Below are positions 37,313-47,046 of a stretch of 64,000 nt of DNA, in pieces. Both the position numbers and the translations under genes were made by a program. The notes below the pieces were generated by a model. It did no database searches. It saw only the letters and a program-made list of their open reading frames with translations, and was not told the DNA's origin. Within the stretch, counting starts at the first letter, position 1; every line of letters begins with the position of its first letter. The stretch comes from Streptomyces sp. SUK 48 (GTDB lineage: Bacteria; Actinomycetota; Actinomycetes; Streptomycetales; Streptomycetaceae), in contig NZ_CP045740.1 in NCBI RefSeq assembly GCF_009650765.1, forward strand, positions 6,300,001-6,364,000, given 5' to 3'.

Positions 37313-37711
37313 TCACGCGCCGCGGCGCGGTCCGGGGGGCAGCGCGGCGGGCACATGGTGCATCCCGGTGTCCTGCTGCGGCCGGCCGAGGGTGCCGACG
37401 CGCTGCCACTGCGACTGCTGGCGGGCGCTGTAGGCCCCCGCGCTGTAGGCGCTGTACGAGCTGCTGAACGAACCCGCCCGATGTCCGCCGTACGACCACC
37501 CGGTGCGGTCCGGCAGGCCGAAGGGGACGAACCTCATCCCCTCCTCGCCGCTGCGGTCGCCCGGCAGTGTGCGAAATGCCTTGACCCACTCCGAGGCGAG
37601 CATGTCGAAGATCGGCGTGGCCGAGGCACCACCCGCCCCTTCGTGCCCCGTCCGGGCGGACGGAACGGAGGTGAACGAGGACCGTCGGGGCGAAGTGTCG
37701 TATGCGTGCAC
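37313..37711 (-). CDS. Small hypothetical protein, Ser/Tyr/Gly-rich C-terminus
   Basis: A 132-residue reading frame with coding-like third-position bias. After a poorly supported N-terminus it has a compact helix PIFDMLASEWVKAFRTLPGD, then FVPFGLPDRTGWSYGGHRAG and a Ser/Tyr/Ala/Gln-rich tail. No family was recognised, no signal peptide is present. The GTG start (complement of 37709-37711) lacks a clear ribosome site, so the true start may be further in. It is convergent with der. Confidence 0.6.
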   Translation of the reverse strand: MHAYDTSPRRSSFTSVPSARTGHEGAGGASATPIFDMLASEWVKAFRTLPGDRSGEEGMRFVPFGLPDRTGWSYGGHRAGSFSSSYSAYSAGAYSARQQSQWQRVGTLGRPQQDTGMHHVPAALPPGPRRGA

Positions 37712-37789
37712 GTATGTCCAAACGACAGGGCGCGGGAAGAGATGCGGTTTCGCAACCTTCCTTTGGCGCCGGTCCCTTGGACGCGCGGG

Positions 37790-38572
37790 TCAGGTCCCGG
37801 CGAGCGGGAGCGCCGCGGCGACCAGCCGGCCGCCCGCCGCCGCCCTGTCGAGGGAGTCGCGCAGCAGGTCCTCGCGCGGCTGGCGGCCGATGGAGCCCAC
37901 CGGCGCGGCGAACATCAGCACCTGCTGGTGCTTGTTGGCCGCGGCCCGCCAGCCGTCGGTGACCTGGAGCGGCTGATGGGCCTGCCACCAGGCGACCGGG
38001 TGGCCGCCGGGCGGCCCCGGCTGGAGGACCGCGTGCAGCTGGCCCACGGCCAGCAGCACCGACCAGCCGTGCAGCACCGGCGGGACCGCGAGCAGCTCGG
38101 TCACCGGCATGAAGCCCTGCTCGATGAGGAGCGGCAGGAAGTCGTCCCCGGCCCCGAAGGTGCCGGGGCGCACGATGGGGGAGGTGGGCTCGACCACCAG
38201 GGCGGGGTGCAACTCGCCCTCGATCAGGACGAGTCCGCTGGTCACACCGAGCACCGCCTGCTCGGGCACGGGCCGCTGCGGCTCGCCGCCCTCGGCCTGC
38301 GCGCCGATGGAGCGGACGGCGCCCTGCAACTGCTCCTCGGTGACCTGGACGACCTGCGAGGGCAGGCAGCTCGCGTGGGCGAAGGCGAGGACCGCGGTCT
38401 CCTCGCCGACGAAGAGGACGGTGCTGGTGCGCTCCTGCTCGGAGTCGCCCGGGGTGCGGCAGGACGTGCAGTCGTAACTGCCCGGGGCGTTCTCTCCGGC
38501 GAGCAGCCGGTCGGCTTCTTCGTCGCCGATCTCGGCGCGTACGGCGTCACTGACGTCGAGCATGCGCGGCAC
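37790..38572 (-). CDS. Hypothetical protein with N-terminal CxxC motif
   Basis: A 260-residue cytoplasmic protein. GTG (complement of 38570-38572) has GGAG six bases upstream; the ATG three codons later is an alternative. The N-terminal part (DAVRAEIGDEEADRLLAGE, then SYDCTSC) has a CxxC pair and later a lone cysteine in HASCLPSQVV that could bind a metal. The remainder alternates strands and helices with VLIEGELHPALVVEP. I do not recognise the family; codon use is normal for the region. Confidence 0.75.
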   Translation of the reverse strand: MPRMLDVSDAVRAEIGDEEADRLLAGENAPGSYDCTSCRTPGDSEQERTSTVLFVGEETAVLAFAHASCLPSQVVQVTEEQLQGAVRSIGAQAEGGEPQRPVPEQAVLGVTSGLVLIEGELHPALVVEPTSPIVRPGTFGAGDDFLPLLIEQGFMPVTELLAVPPVLHGWSVLLAVGQLHAVLQPGPPGGHPVAWWQAHQPLQVTDGWRAAANKHQQVLMFAAPVGSIGRQPREDLLRDSLDRAAAGGRLVAAALPLAGT

Positions 38573-38913
38573 GGGGGGCTCCCTTGGGATGCGTGCTGGA
38601 CCGGTCGGGTGGCTCCCGGCCGATGAGCCCCAGGGTTCCGGGCTCATGAAGAAGACAACGGGCGTTCTGTGGTGGGGGTCACGCATGGCGGAGCACCGGT
38701 TCGAATCAACCTCCGTCTGCGGTCACGTTGGGTGTGGAATCGGACACGCATCGTCAACTCCATGGTGGGTCAAGCTACTTGAACGGGTGAAGTGGGTCAC
38801 AGGGAGTCGTCGGGTAGAGGCGAAAAATCGGTAAATCGGTGCATGTAGTGGGTGTCCGGAAATCGCCGATACCGGCGGTAACTGCCAACTGGCCTGGCAC
38901 GACGGCCATGTGG

Positions 38914-39784
<871 letters not shown>

Positions 39785-40224
39785 GCGACGCTCGGTCCCA
39801 CGCCTGACGGCCCCCCGGCTCCGGCCGGGGGGCCTGTGCCGTGTACGCGGGGTGACGCGGGCCCGGACGGCGTGCGCCCCGCCCCCGGGCGGCCGCGCAC
39901 CGGCATGTGCGGAATCCGTGAAATTTCTTATGCGGTGTCAGCTCCGGTGACATAGCGCCGGATTCCGCCGGGTAATCATGCTCACGGGCCCGTCCCGATC
40001 AGCACCCCGGCACTTTCCGCCGGGTAATTCGAGGGAGCGGCACGGCACACGGGAATTCAGTTCGAATCCCCCGTCGGGCGGTACGGAAACCCCCGATCGT
40101 GTGAGGAAGTTCGACCGGAACGGGACTCCGGAAGCTGTGACAGAAGTGTGACGGGAGTCTGATCCTGCTCTTACCCTGCCGCGCCCGGCTTCCGTCACCG
40201 CGGGTGGCGCCCTAGCGTGGCCGT
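39785..40224. other. 440-bp gap between the Rpf-like and I78 genes
   Basis: It contains the terminator at 39809-39834 and then a non-coding stretch of lower G+C. TTCCGCCGGGTAAT occurs twice (39963-39976 and 40015-40028) as a direct repeat 52 bp apart. Nothing else could be assigned. Confidence 0.45.
39809..39834 (+). terminator. Hairpin terminator of the Rpf-like gene
   Basis: An 11-bp stem (39809-39819 with 39824-39834), almost entirely G-C, closes a TCCG loop 25 bases after the stop codon. Confidence 0.8.
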
Positions 40225-40440
40225 ATGGCACCGATTCCCACTCCGCCAGCGGAGCCCCAGGACAGCCCGGACGGGTACGTCGGCCTCGACGCCGAGCAGG
40301 CCGAGCGGCGCGCCCGGGGGCGCGGCTGGTCGACCGTGCGCGCACTGCCGCCGGGCGCGATCATCACCATGGAGTACCGCGTGGGGCGGCTCAACTTCGA
40401 GGTGCGCGACGGCCGGGTGGCCCGCGCCTGGAAGGGCTGA
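40225..40440 (+). CDS. I78-family peptidase inhibitor-like protein
   Basis: A 71-residue protein. The C-terminal half, MEYRVGRLNFEVRDGRVARAWKG, matches the two-strand and inhibitory loop region of I78 (Aspergillus elastase inhibitor-like) proteins, and the helix LDAEQAERRARGRGW precedes it. Family members inhibit serine peptidases. There is no clear signal peptide, so it may act inside the cell. A strong hairpin follows. The small size and the family motif make the call reasonable but not certain. Confidence 0.75.
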   Translation: MAPIPTPPAEPQDSPDGYVGLDAEQAERRARGRGWSTVRALPPGAIITMEYRVGRLNFEVRDGRVARAWKG

Positions 40441-40466
40441 GCGGCCCCGTCCCGGCCGCGGACGGC

Positions 40467-40505
40467 GCGAAGGCCCCGCTCCCAGGGAGGGAGCGGGGCC
40501 TTCGC
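40467..40505. terminator. Bidirectional 17-bp hairpin terminator
   Basis: A perfect 17-bp stem (40467-40483 with 40489-40505) closes a 5-base loop between the convergent I78 and PAP2 genes. Confidence 0.9.
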
Positions 40506-40536
40506 CGTGTGCGTACCGGGGTGTGCCGCCCGGTCC

Positions 40537-41562
40537 TCAGCCGCCCGTCAGGGGGCGGGCCGGGGAGGTGCCGCGCGGCGCCCGGTCGGCGCCGGGCGGG
40601 CGACGGGGGCCCGCCGGGGTGACCGGGCTGCGCTCCGAACGGGCCGTGTGCGGGCCGGGCGCCAGATGGGCCAGGCCCCGGGAGGCGCGGGTCGAGGAGA
40701 CCGGCTCGCGGGCCGGCGCGGACTGCTCGGCCGCGGCGGCGCGCGGCCCGGTGAGCACCACCGGGGCGACGGGGACGGCCGGTTCGGGCACCAGCCGGCT
40801 GCGCCGGGCGCGCCAGCGGTCGCGCAGGTCGAACAGCCACATCTCGGTGCGGGCGATCAGCTGCTCGAACCAGGGCAGGGCGAGCAGGATCAGCAGACCG
40901 GCGGCCCAGCCGAGGAGCACGTCGCTCAGCCAGTGCGTACCGAGGTAGACGGTGGTGAGCCCGACACCGAGCGAGGTGATCGCGGAGACGGCCGAGAGCC
41001 AGCGGCGGGCGCGAGGGGTGGAGGCCAGGTAGGCCAGGATGCCCCAGGTGACCACCGCGTTGGCCGTGTGGCCGCTGGGAAATATATCGCCCCCCCTGAC
41101 CATCTCGTTCGAGCCGATCACGGTCGCGTAGTGCGGACCGAGCCGCCCCATGCCGTACTTGGCGGCGCCGACCGTGATGTTCAGCAGCAGCAGCGAGGTG
41201 GCGAGGGTGAGCAGCGGGCGGAGCGTGTGCTGCCGCCAGGAGCGCCAGCCCAGCCAGGCCGCGACCATCACCGCGGTGGGGCCGCGCTGGCCGAGCACCA
41301 CGTAGTAGTCGAGGAAGGCGTGGATCTGCGGCCACTGCTGGTACGGCCGGAAGAACATGACCTGCCAGTCGAGCCGGACGAGCCAGGAGGTGGTCACCAC
41401 GGCCCACACGATCGCCAGGTAGAAGGCGAGGGTCGCGGAGAACAGCACGACCCGGTGCCGGCTCATCACCGGCACATCGATATGGGCCGGCCGTTCCGGC
41501 TCGCGGTCCAGCCTGGCGAACACCCGGTCCAGACGCCGGGTGAGGTTCCGTTCGGTACGCAC
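40537..41562 (-). CDS. PAP2-superfamily membrane phosphatase
   Basis: A 341-residue protein with about six transmembrane helices. The phosphatase signature is present in three parts: KYGMGRLGP, PSGHT and YLGTHWLSDVLLG, holding the catalytic histidines. Family members dephosphorylate phosphatidic acid, undecaprenyl pyrophosphate or similar lipids. A disordered Pro/Arg/Ala tail of about 100 residues follows the last helix. The GTG start (complement of 41560-41562) has no ribosome site; frames reaching further upstream are possible. A rare-codon pair (ATA TTT) precedes the PSGHT motif. Confidence 0.88.
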   Translation of the reverse strand: MRTERNLTRRLDRVFARLDREPERPAHIDVPVMSRHRVVLFSATLAFYLAIVWAVVTTSWLVRLDWQVMFFRPYQQWPQIHAFLDYYVVLGQRGPTAVMVAAWLGWRSWRQHTLRPLLTLATSLLLLNITVGAAKYGMGRLGPHYATVIGSNEMVRGGDIFPSGHTANAVVTWGILAYLASTPRARRWLSAVSAITSLGVGLTTVYLGTHWLSDVLLGWAAGLLILLALPWFEQLIARTEMWLFDLRDRWRARRSRLVPEPAVPVAPVVLTGPRAAAAEQSAPAREPVSSTRASRGLAHLAPGPHTARSERSPVTPAGPRRPPGADRAPRGTSPARPLTGG

Positions 41563-41801
41563 CCAATCGACGTTACAGCGAGTGAGCTGTGGTCCCGGTC
41601 GAAACAGCGTCTTTGTGATGACGATGTGATGTGGGAAACCTCTCAAGGGCGGCCGAATTCCACAGGATTCCGCAATCCGGTGAGGCCGTCCTCTGTAATT
41701 CCTTTGATCATGCCGGGTGTTGTTTATATGGCACTTATAAATGCGTTAACCCGGTCCTGGGCCGCCATTCCCCGGGGCGTCACCGGGCCGGCCAAAGTGG
41801 A
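41563..41801. other. AT-rich spacer between the PAP2 and mannosyltransferase genes
   Basis: A 239-bp non-coding spacer with an unusually AT-rich island (about 41690-41755) that includes the inverted repeat TTTATA (41723-41728) and TATAAA (41736-41741). It probably holds the PAP2 promoter region on the minus strand. Confidence 0.5.
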
Positions 41802-43019
41802 TCATGGAGGTCCGGAGCCGTTCAGCCAGAACGCCCCGTACACCGCGGAGACGATCGCCAACCCCACCGTGACCAGGGCGGATCGGGAGGTCCGCAGCCG
41901 GGCGAGCGCGGCGGCGAGCGGGAGCAGCACCGGGAAGGCGGGCAGCAGCAGCCGGGGCTTGGAGCCGAAGTAGCTCGACGCGCACAGCGCGAGCGCGAGT
42001 ACGACACCGGTGTACACGAGCAGTTCGAGCGGCTGGCCCCGGCGGACGCCGGTGACGTACAGCCAGAGCAGCAGCGCGACGCCCGCGATCAGGCCGACGC
42101 CCGCGAGCGCGCCGGGGAACGAGGTGAACTTCCCGGCCACGAAGCACGCGAAGGCGTATCCGCCGTCGAAGCCGTTGCGCCATCCGGCCTGGACGTCCAG
42201 ATAGCCGAGCGGGCCCTCGCCGGTGCGCCGGCCCACCCACAGGACGTAACCGGCCGCGCCCAGCGGGGCGAGCAGCACGCCGAGGAGACGGCGGACGGCG
42301 GAGTGCGCGGGGGCGTGTGCCGATGGCCGCGCGCCGTCCGTACGCGCCGCGCTTCGGTCCCGCACGAACGAGACCGCGGCCGCGACCCACACCGCCGCCA
42401 CCACCGCGCCGCCCACCGGCCGGGTCAGCCCCGCGAGCGCCGCGAGCAGCCCGGCCGACACCCACCGCCCGGTCAGCAGTGCGTACAGCGCCCAGGCCGC
42501 CAGCGCCGTGAACAGCGACTCGCTGTACGCCATCGACTGCACGGCCGCGACCGGCAGCACCGCCCACAGCAGTACGGCGCACAGCCCGACCCGGGCGCCG
42601 TACACCCGCTCGCCCACCGCGAAGATCCCCGCCGCCGCGCACAGCGAGGCCACCAGGCTGACCACCAGGCCCGCGTGCGCGTACGACAGCGGGGTGAGCG
42701 CGTGCAGCAGCCGCTCCAGCCAGGGCAGCAGCGGGAAGAACGCCAGGTTCGAGTGGACGTCGCCGTTCGGCAGCCGCACCTGGTAGCCGTAGCCCAGTCC
42801 GGCGACCCGGGTGTACCAGAGGGAGTCCCAGCGGCCGGTCAGCAGCGTCAGCGCGCTCGTGCCGCGCGCGGCGCTCCACACCGCCAGCACCACCAGGCCC
42901 AAAGCGCGGACCGCCGCGTACGCCAGCACGGCCGGGGCCGCCCGGCGGAGCAGCGGGGCGGCGGGCGGGCCAGGGGGCGGGGCGTGGGGTGCGGCCACGC
43001 CGGTGCTGAGATCGGTCAC
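41802..43019 (-). CDS. PIG-V-like integral membrane mannosyltransferase
   Basis: A 405-residue protein with about ten hydrophobic helices. The N-terminal extracytoplasmic loop WDSLWYTRVAGLGYGYQ and the following NLAFFPLLPWLERLL match the PIG-V/GT-C family (GPI mannosyltransferase II type), which uses polyprenyl-phosphate mannose. It could mannosylate lipids or exported proteins. GTG (complement of 43017-43019) follows GATAAT by exactly seven bases, so a leaderless transcript is likely. A frame continuing upstream is non-coding in character. Confidence 0.82.
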   Translation of the reverse strand: MTDLSTGVAAPHAPPPGPPAAPLLRRAAPAVLAYAAVRALGLVVLAVWSAARGTSALTLLTGRWDSLWYTRVAGLGYGYQVRLPNGDVHSNLAFFPLLPWLERLLHALTPLSYAHAGLVVSLVASLCAAAGIFAVGERVYGARVGLCAVLLWAVLPVAAVQSMAYSESLFTALAAWALYALLTGRWVSAGLLAALAGLTRPVGGAVVAAVWVAAAVSFVRDRSAARTDGARPSAHAPAHSAVRRLLGVLLAPLGAAGYVLWVGRRTGEGPLGYLDVQAGWRNGFDGGYAFACFVAGKFTSFPGALAGVGLIAGVALLLWLYVTGVRRGQPLELLVYTGVVLALALCASSYFGSKPRLLLPAFPVLLPLAAALARLRTSRSALVTVGLAIVSAVYGAFWLNGSGPP

Positions 43020-43278
43020 GGGCTCGATTATCGACCGGACGGGGGAACGCACCGGCCCCCGGGGAGCGGCCGGGCCGGTCCGGCGTGGCGCACCCCACAG
43101 GGGCCGACGCCCGGGGTGAGAGGTCCGCCACGCGGGCGCGCGGCGGACTCGCGTAGGCTGACGAGCCATTCCCGTGGGTTCAGCGGGGTCCGGGAACACC
43201 ACTTCTTCCCGGCCGTACGACAAAGAGGGAGAGCCGATCGCTCCGCCCCGCACGAGGGAACATCTGGGAGGTACGCAC

Positions 43279-45027
43279 ATGTCCGGGACGACCACGGCCG
43301 CGCTCCGGCCGCGCCGTCGGACGGCCGGGCCCGGTGCCAACCGCTGGGTCGTCCTCGTCGTCCTCTGCGCCAGTCTGCTGCTCGTCGCCCTCGACGCGAC
43401 CGTGCTGCACGTGGCCGTCCCCGCGGTCAGCGAGGACCTGCGGCCGAGCGCCATCCAGCTGCTCTGGATCGTCGACGTCTACCCGCTGGTCTGCGCCGCG
43501 CTGCTGATCCTCTTCGGCACCCTCGGCGACCGCGTGGGACGCAGACGCGTGCTCCTGCTCGGCTACGCCCTGTTCGGCGTGGCCTCCGCGGTGGCCGCCT
43601 GCGCGCACACCGCCGAGGTGCTGATCCTCGCCCGCGCCCTGCTCGGCGTCGGCGGCGCCATGATCATGCCCGCGACCCTGTCGATCCTGCGCCAGGTCTT
43701 CCCCGACCGGCGCGAGCGCGCCCTCGCCATCGGGGTGTGGAGCGCGGTCGCCGCGGTCGGCGCGGCGGTCGGACCGCTGCTCGGCGGCTTCCTGCTGGAG
43801 CACTTCTGGTGGGGCTCGGTCTTCCTGATCAACATCCCGCTGATGCTGGTCAGCCTCCCCGTCGGACGGCTGCTGCTGCCCGAGTCCCGGGGCACGGCCG
43901 ACGGCCCCTGGGACGTGGCCGGCGCGCTGATGGCGGCCGCGGGCCTGTTCGGCGTCGTCCTCGGGGTGAAGCGGCTCGGCGGCGGCGAGGACCCCACGAG
44001 CCCGCTCACCCTGCTGCCGCTGCTGGCCGGCGCGGCCCTCCTCGTCCTGTTCGTACGACGCCAGCGGCGGCTGCCGCATCCGCTGGTGGACCTGGGCATG
44101 TTCCGCAGGCCCGCCTTCAGCACCTCGGTGGGCTGCATCGTGCTGGCCATGCTCGCGCTGGTCGGCCTGGAGCTGATCGCCGCGCAGTACCTGCAACTGG
44201 TGCTCGGCCTGTCCCCGCTCGCCACCGGGCTGCGGCTGCTGCCGCTGACCGTGGCGGCGATGGCGGCCGGTCTGCTCGGCGCGCGCGTGCTGCGCCGGTT
44301 CGGACCGCGCCGGATGGTGTGCGCCGGCTTCTGCCTGACGGCCGCCGCGGTGCTGACCCTGACCGCGATGGGCGCCACCGACAACTCCCCGCTGCTGCTG
44401 TCCGGCTTCGTGCTGCTCGGCTTCGGCCTGGAGACCACGCTGTTCGGCGCCTACGAGTCGATGCTCAGCGAGGCCCCCGCGGACCGCGCGGGCGGGGCGG
44501 CGGCGATCGGCGAGACCTCGTACCAGCTGGGCGCCGGGATCGGCATCGCACTGCTCGGCAGTGTGATGAACGCCGCCTATACGCCCCGGCTGCACGCGGT
44601 CCCCGGGGTCTCCGCCCCGGACGCGACCGCCGCCGGGCACTCGCTGGGCGAGGCGTACGACGTCGCCGGCCGGCTCGGCGGCCCCACCGGGACCCTGCTG
44701 CGCCGGGTGGCCCGGGACTCCTTCGTGCACGGGCTGCATCTGACCCTGCTGGTGAGCGCGGGCCTGTTGCTGCTGGGCGCGGTGATGGCGCTGCGGCTGC
44801 CGCGGATCATGCAGTGCGGCGCGGAGCCGGAGACCGGCGCGGCGGCCGGGACCGCCGGGGAGTCGCGGACCGTGCCGGGCGCCGCCGAAGCGGATGCCGG
44901 GCCGGGTGCCCCCGAGTTGGCTGCCGCCGAGCCGGGTGCCGCCGGGGTGCCCTCCCCGCGGGCCTCCGACCGGCCGCGCGCCGCGGGGAAGCCGCAGGTC
45001 CCCGGGAAGCCGCGGGTCTCCGCCTGA
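43279..45027 (+). CDS. MFS transporter, DHA2 (EmrB/QacA) family
   Basis: A 582-residue 14-helix drug/proton antiporter. The first helices contain LLLVALDATVLHVAVPAV (motif D1), the loop GTLGDRVGRRRVLLLG is motif A, and WSAVAAVGAAVGPLLGGFLLE is motif C, typical of exporters. After the last helix (near residue 510) a 65-residue Ala/Pro/Glu/Gly-rich cytoplasmic tail follows. ATG 43279 has GGGAGG eight bases upstream. Substrate is unknown; no adjacent TetR or MarR regulator is present. Confidence 0.9.
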   Translation: MSGTTTAALRPRRRTAGPGANRWVVLVVLCASLLLVALDATVLHVAVPAVSEDLRPSAIQLLWIVDVYPLVCAALLILFGTLGDRVGRRRVLLLGYALFGVASAVAACAHTAEVLILARALLGVGGAMIMPATLSILRQVFPDRRERALAIGVWSAVAAVGAAVGPLLGGFLLEHFWWGSVFLINIPLMLVSLPVGRLLLPESRGTADGPWDVAGALMAAAGLFGVVLGVKRLGGGEDPTSPLTLLPLLAGAALLVLFVRRQRRLPHPLVDLGMFRRPAFSTSVGCIVLAMLALVGLELIAAQYLQLVLGLSPLATGLRLLPLTVAAMAAGLLGARVLRRFGPRRMVCAGFCLTAAAVLTLTAMGATDNSPLLLSGFVLLGFGLETTLFGAYESMLSEAPADRAGGAAAIGETSYQLGAGIGIALLGSVMNAAYTPRLHAVPGVSAPDATAAGHSLGEAYDVAGRLGGPTGTLLRRVARDSFVHGLHLTLLVSAGLLLLGAVMALRLPRIMQCGAEPETGAAAGTAGESRTVPGAAEADAGPGAPELAAAEPGAAGVPSPRASDRPRAAGKPQVPGKPRVSA

Positions 45028-45116
45028 CCCCTCTGGACGTGCGGGACACTGCGCCGTAACGTCGGCCGCACAGCCGTAACTAGCGCTGCTAGTTTTCCGT
45101 ATCCGGAGGGTGTCCC

Positions 45117-46301
45117 ATGTCCGCGAAGCTGCCCCCGTTCGACGCCGCCGACCCGCTCGGGATCGACGATCTGCTGGACCCGGAGGACCTGGCGATCCGG
45201 GACACCGTCCGCGGCTGGGCGGCCGACCGTGTGCTGCCGTACGTCGCCGACTGGTACGAGAAGGGCGAGCTGCCCCGGATCCGGGAACTCGCCCGGGAGC
45301 TGGGCGGGATCGGCGCCCTCGGGATGTCCCTGACCGGGTACGGCTGCGCGGGCGCGTCGGCCGTGCAGTACGGGCTGGCCTGCCTGGAGCTGGAGGCGGC
45401 CGACTCCGGCATCCGCTCGCTGGTCTCCGTGCAGGGCTCCCTCGCCATGTACGCCATCCACCGCTTCGGCAGCGAGGAGCAGAAGCGGGAGTGGCTGCCG
45501 CGGATGGCCGCCGGCGAGGTGATCGGCTGCTTCGGCCTGACCGAGCCGGACCACGGCTCCGACCCCGCCGCGATGCGCACGCACGCCAAGAAGGACGGCG
45601 GCGACTGGGTGCTCGACGGGCGCAAGATGTGGATCACCAACGGGTCGGTCGCCGGGGTCGCCGTCGTCTGGGCGCAGACCGAGGACGGCATCCGCGGCTT
45701 CGTCGTACCGACCGACACGCCCGGTTTCTCGGCGCCCGAGATCAAGCACAAGTGGTCCCTGCGCGCCTCCGTCACCAGTGAACTCGTCCTGGACGACGTG
45801 CGGTTGCCCGCGAGCGCGGCGCTGCCGGAGGTCGTCGGGCTGCGCGGCCCGCTGAGCTGTCTCTCGCACGCCCGCTACGGCATCGTGTGGGGCGCGATGG
45901 GCGCCGCGCGCAGCAGCTTCGAGTCGGCCGTGGAGTACGCGAAGACCCGGGAGCAGTTCGGGCGGCCCATCGGCGGCTTCCAGCTCACCCAGGCCAAGCT
46001 CGCCGACATGGCGGTCGAACTGCACAAGGGAATCCTGCTCGCCCACCATCTGGGGCGGCGGATGGACGCCGGCCGCCTGCGTCCCGAGCAGGTCAGCTTC
46101 GGCAAGCTCAACAACGTCCGCGAGGCCATCGAGATCTGCCGTACGGCGCGGACGATCCTCGGTGCCAACGGGATCTCCCTCGAATACCCCGTGATGCGGC
46201 ACGCGACCAACCTCGAGTCGGTGCTCACCTACGAGGGCACCGTCGAGATGCACCAGCTGGTGCTGGGCAAGGCGCTCACCGGGCTCGACGCCTTCCGGTG
46301 A
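45117..46301 (+). CDS. Acyl-CoA dehydrogenase, glutaryl-CoA dehydrogenase-like
   Basis: A 394-residue flavoenzyme. FGLTEPDHGSDPAAM and KMWITNGSVAGVAVVWA form the FAD/substrate pocket, and the catalytic Glu lies in TYEGTVEMHQLVLG near residue 375, the position used by glutaryl-CoA and other short-chain dehydrogenases. It oxidises an acyl-CoA at C2-C3, with decarboxylation if the substrate is glutaryl-CoA. ATG 45117 has GGAGGG upstream. It is monocistronic and convergent with sflA. Confidence 0.92.
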   Translation: MSAKLPPFDAADPLGIDDLLDPEDLAIRDTVRGWAADRVLPYVADWYEKGELPRIRELARELGGIGALGMSLTGYGCAGASAVQYGLACLELEAADSGIRSLVSVQGSLAMYAIHRFGSEEQKREWLPRMAAGEVIGCFGLTEPDHGSDPAAMRTHAKKDGGDWVLDGRKMWITNGSVAGVAVVWAQTEDGIRGFVVPTDTPGFSAPEIKHKWSLRASVTSELVLDDVRLPASAALPEVVGLRGPLSCLSHARYGIVWGAMGAARSSFESAVEYAKTREQFGRPIGGFQLTQAKLADMAVELHKGILLAHHLGRRMDAGRLRPEQVSFGKLNNVREAIEICRTARTILGANGISLEYPVMRHATNLESVLTYEGTVEMHQLVLGKALTGLDAFR

Positions 46302-46315
46302 GCCACCGGACGGGA

Positions 46316-46336
46316 CGGGGCCGGTGAGCGGCCCCG
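46316..46336. terminator. Short hairpin between acyl-CoA dehydrogenase and sflA genes
   Basis: CGGGGCCG (46316-46323) pairs with CGGCCCCG (46329-46336) around a 5-base loop in the 37-bp convergent gap. It could terminate both transcripts. Confidence 0.55.
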
Positions 46337-46338
46337 CC

Positions 46339-46776
46339 TCAGCTCTGGTTGAAGAAGCCGTCCGAGCGGTGCGCGGACGCGTCACCGCTGATGATCTCCG
46401 TGTCGGCCGGGGTCAGCAGGAACACCCGCGTGGAGACCCGGTCGATGGAGCCGCGCAGACCGAAGATCAGCCCTGCCGCGAAGTCCACGACCCGCTTGGC
46501 GTCGCCGGGCTCCATGCTGGTGAGGTTCACGATGACCGGGACCCCCTCCCGGAACAGCTCGCCGATGGCACGGGCGTCCCGGAAGCTGTCCGGGGTGACC
46601 GTGGCGATCCGCCGGCTCTTCTCCTCGGCCTTGTCCGCGGCCACCTGGACCCGCGGGTCGGTCACCCAGGCGTCCCCGGATGTGGTGCCCTCGGAGTAGT
46701 CGTCGTCGTAGTAGCGCTCGTCATCATTGTCGTCGACGAGGCCGAGCCACGCACTCGCCTTGCGTACCGATCCCAT
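46339..46776 (-). CDS. sflA: SepF-like protein (SflA type)
   Basis: A 145-residue SepF homologue. The N-terminal amphipathic segment [14 protein letters not shown] should bind membrane, an acidic Asp-rich linker follows, and the SepF core [22 protein letters not shown] and [23 protein letters not shown] is intact up to [12 protein letters not shown]. SepF anchors FtsZ to the membrane. From memory, S. coelicolor has a SepF plus two paralogues, SflA and SflB; the neighbourhood matches SflA (SCO1749), which influences FtsZ/DivIVA localisation. ATG has GAGGAGG upstream. Confidence 0.85.
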   Translation of the reverse strand: MGSVRKASAWLGLVDDNDDERYYDDDYSEGTTSGDAWVTDPRVQVAADKAEEKSRRIATVTPDSFRDARAIGELFREGVPVIVNLTSMEPGDAKRVVDFAAGLIFGLRGSIDRVSTRVFLLTPADTEIISGDASAHRSDGFFNQS

Positions 46777-47046
46777 GGACGCCTCCTCTCACAGCGGTCT
46801 CTCGTGCTTCCGCACCTTCCCCTATGGTCATCCATGATGCTGACAACGCGCCAAGTGGATAGTCGCCGCACGGGGGGTTTGTGACGGTACTGGTGCACAG
46901 CCGATCCGTCGAGACTCCTTGTCCCCCAAGGGTTGTGACACGTACGGCTGCTGACTGTGAGTGAAATATGATGGTCGGCGGCGGATGGGTGACGCCCGGT
47001 GCGTCCGGGTGAAGCCATTGCCGCCTCAACACACGGGGGAAACGCT

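Noticed and set aside
38705..38730. GGTTCGAATC resembling a tRNA T-arm
   Set aside because: The bases flanking TTCGAAT do not form a 5-bp stem, and no acceptor, D or anticodon arm is present around it.
40051..40080. GTTCGAATCCC resembling a tRNA T-arm
   Set aside because: No pairing T-stem and no upstream cloverleaf elements; the G+C-rich surroundings give many chance matches.
43020..43454. Extension of the mannosyltransferase frame upstream on the minus strand
   Set aside because: The sequence runs antisense into the promoter and start of the MFS gene and is Arg/Ser-rich; GTG at 43019 with a -10-like GATAAT is better.
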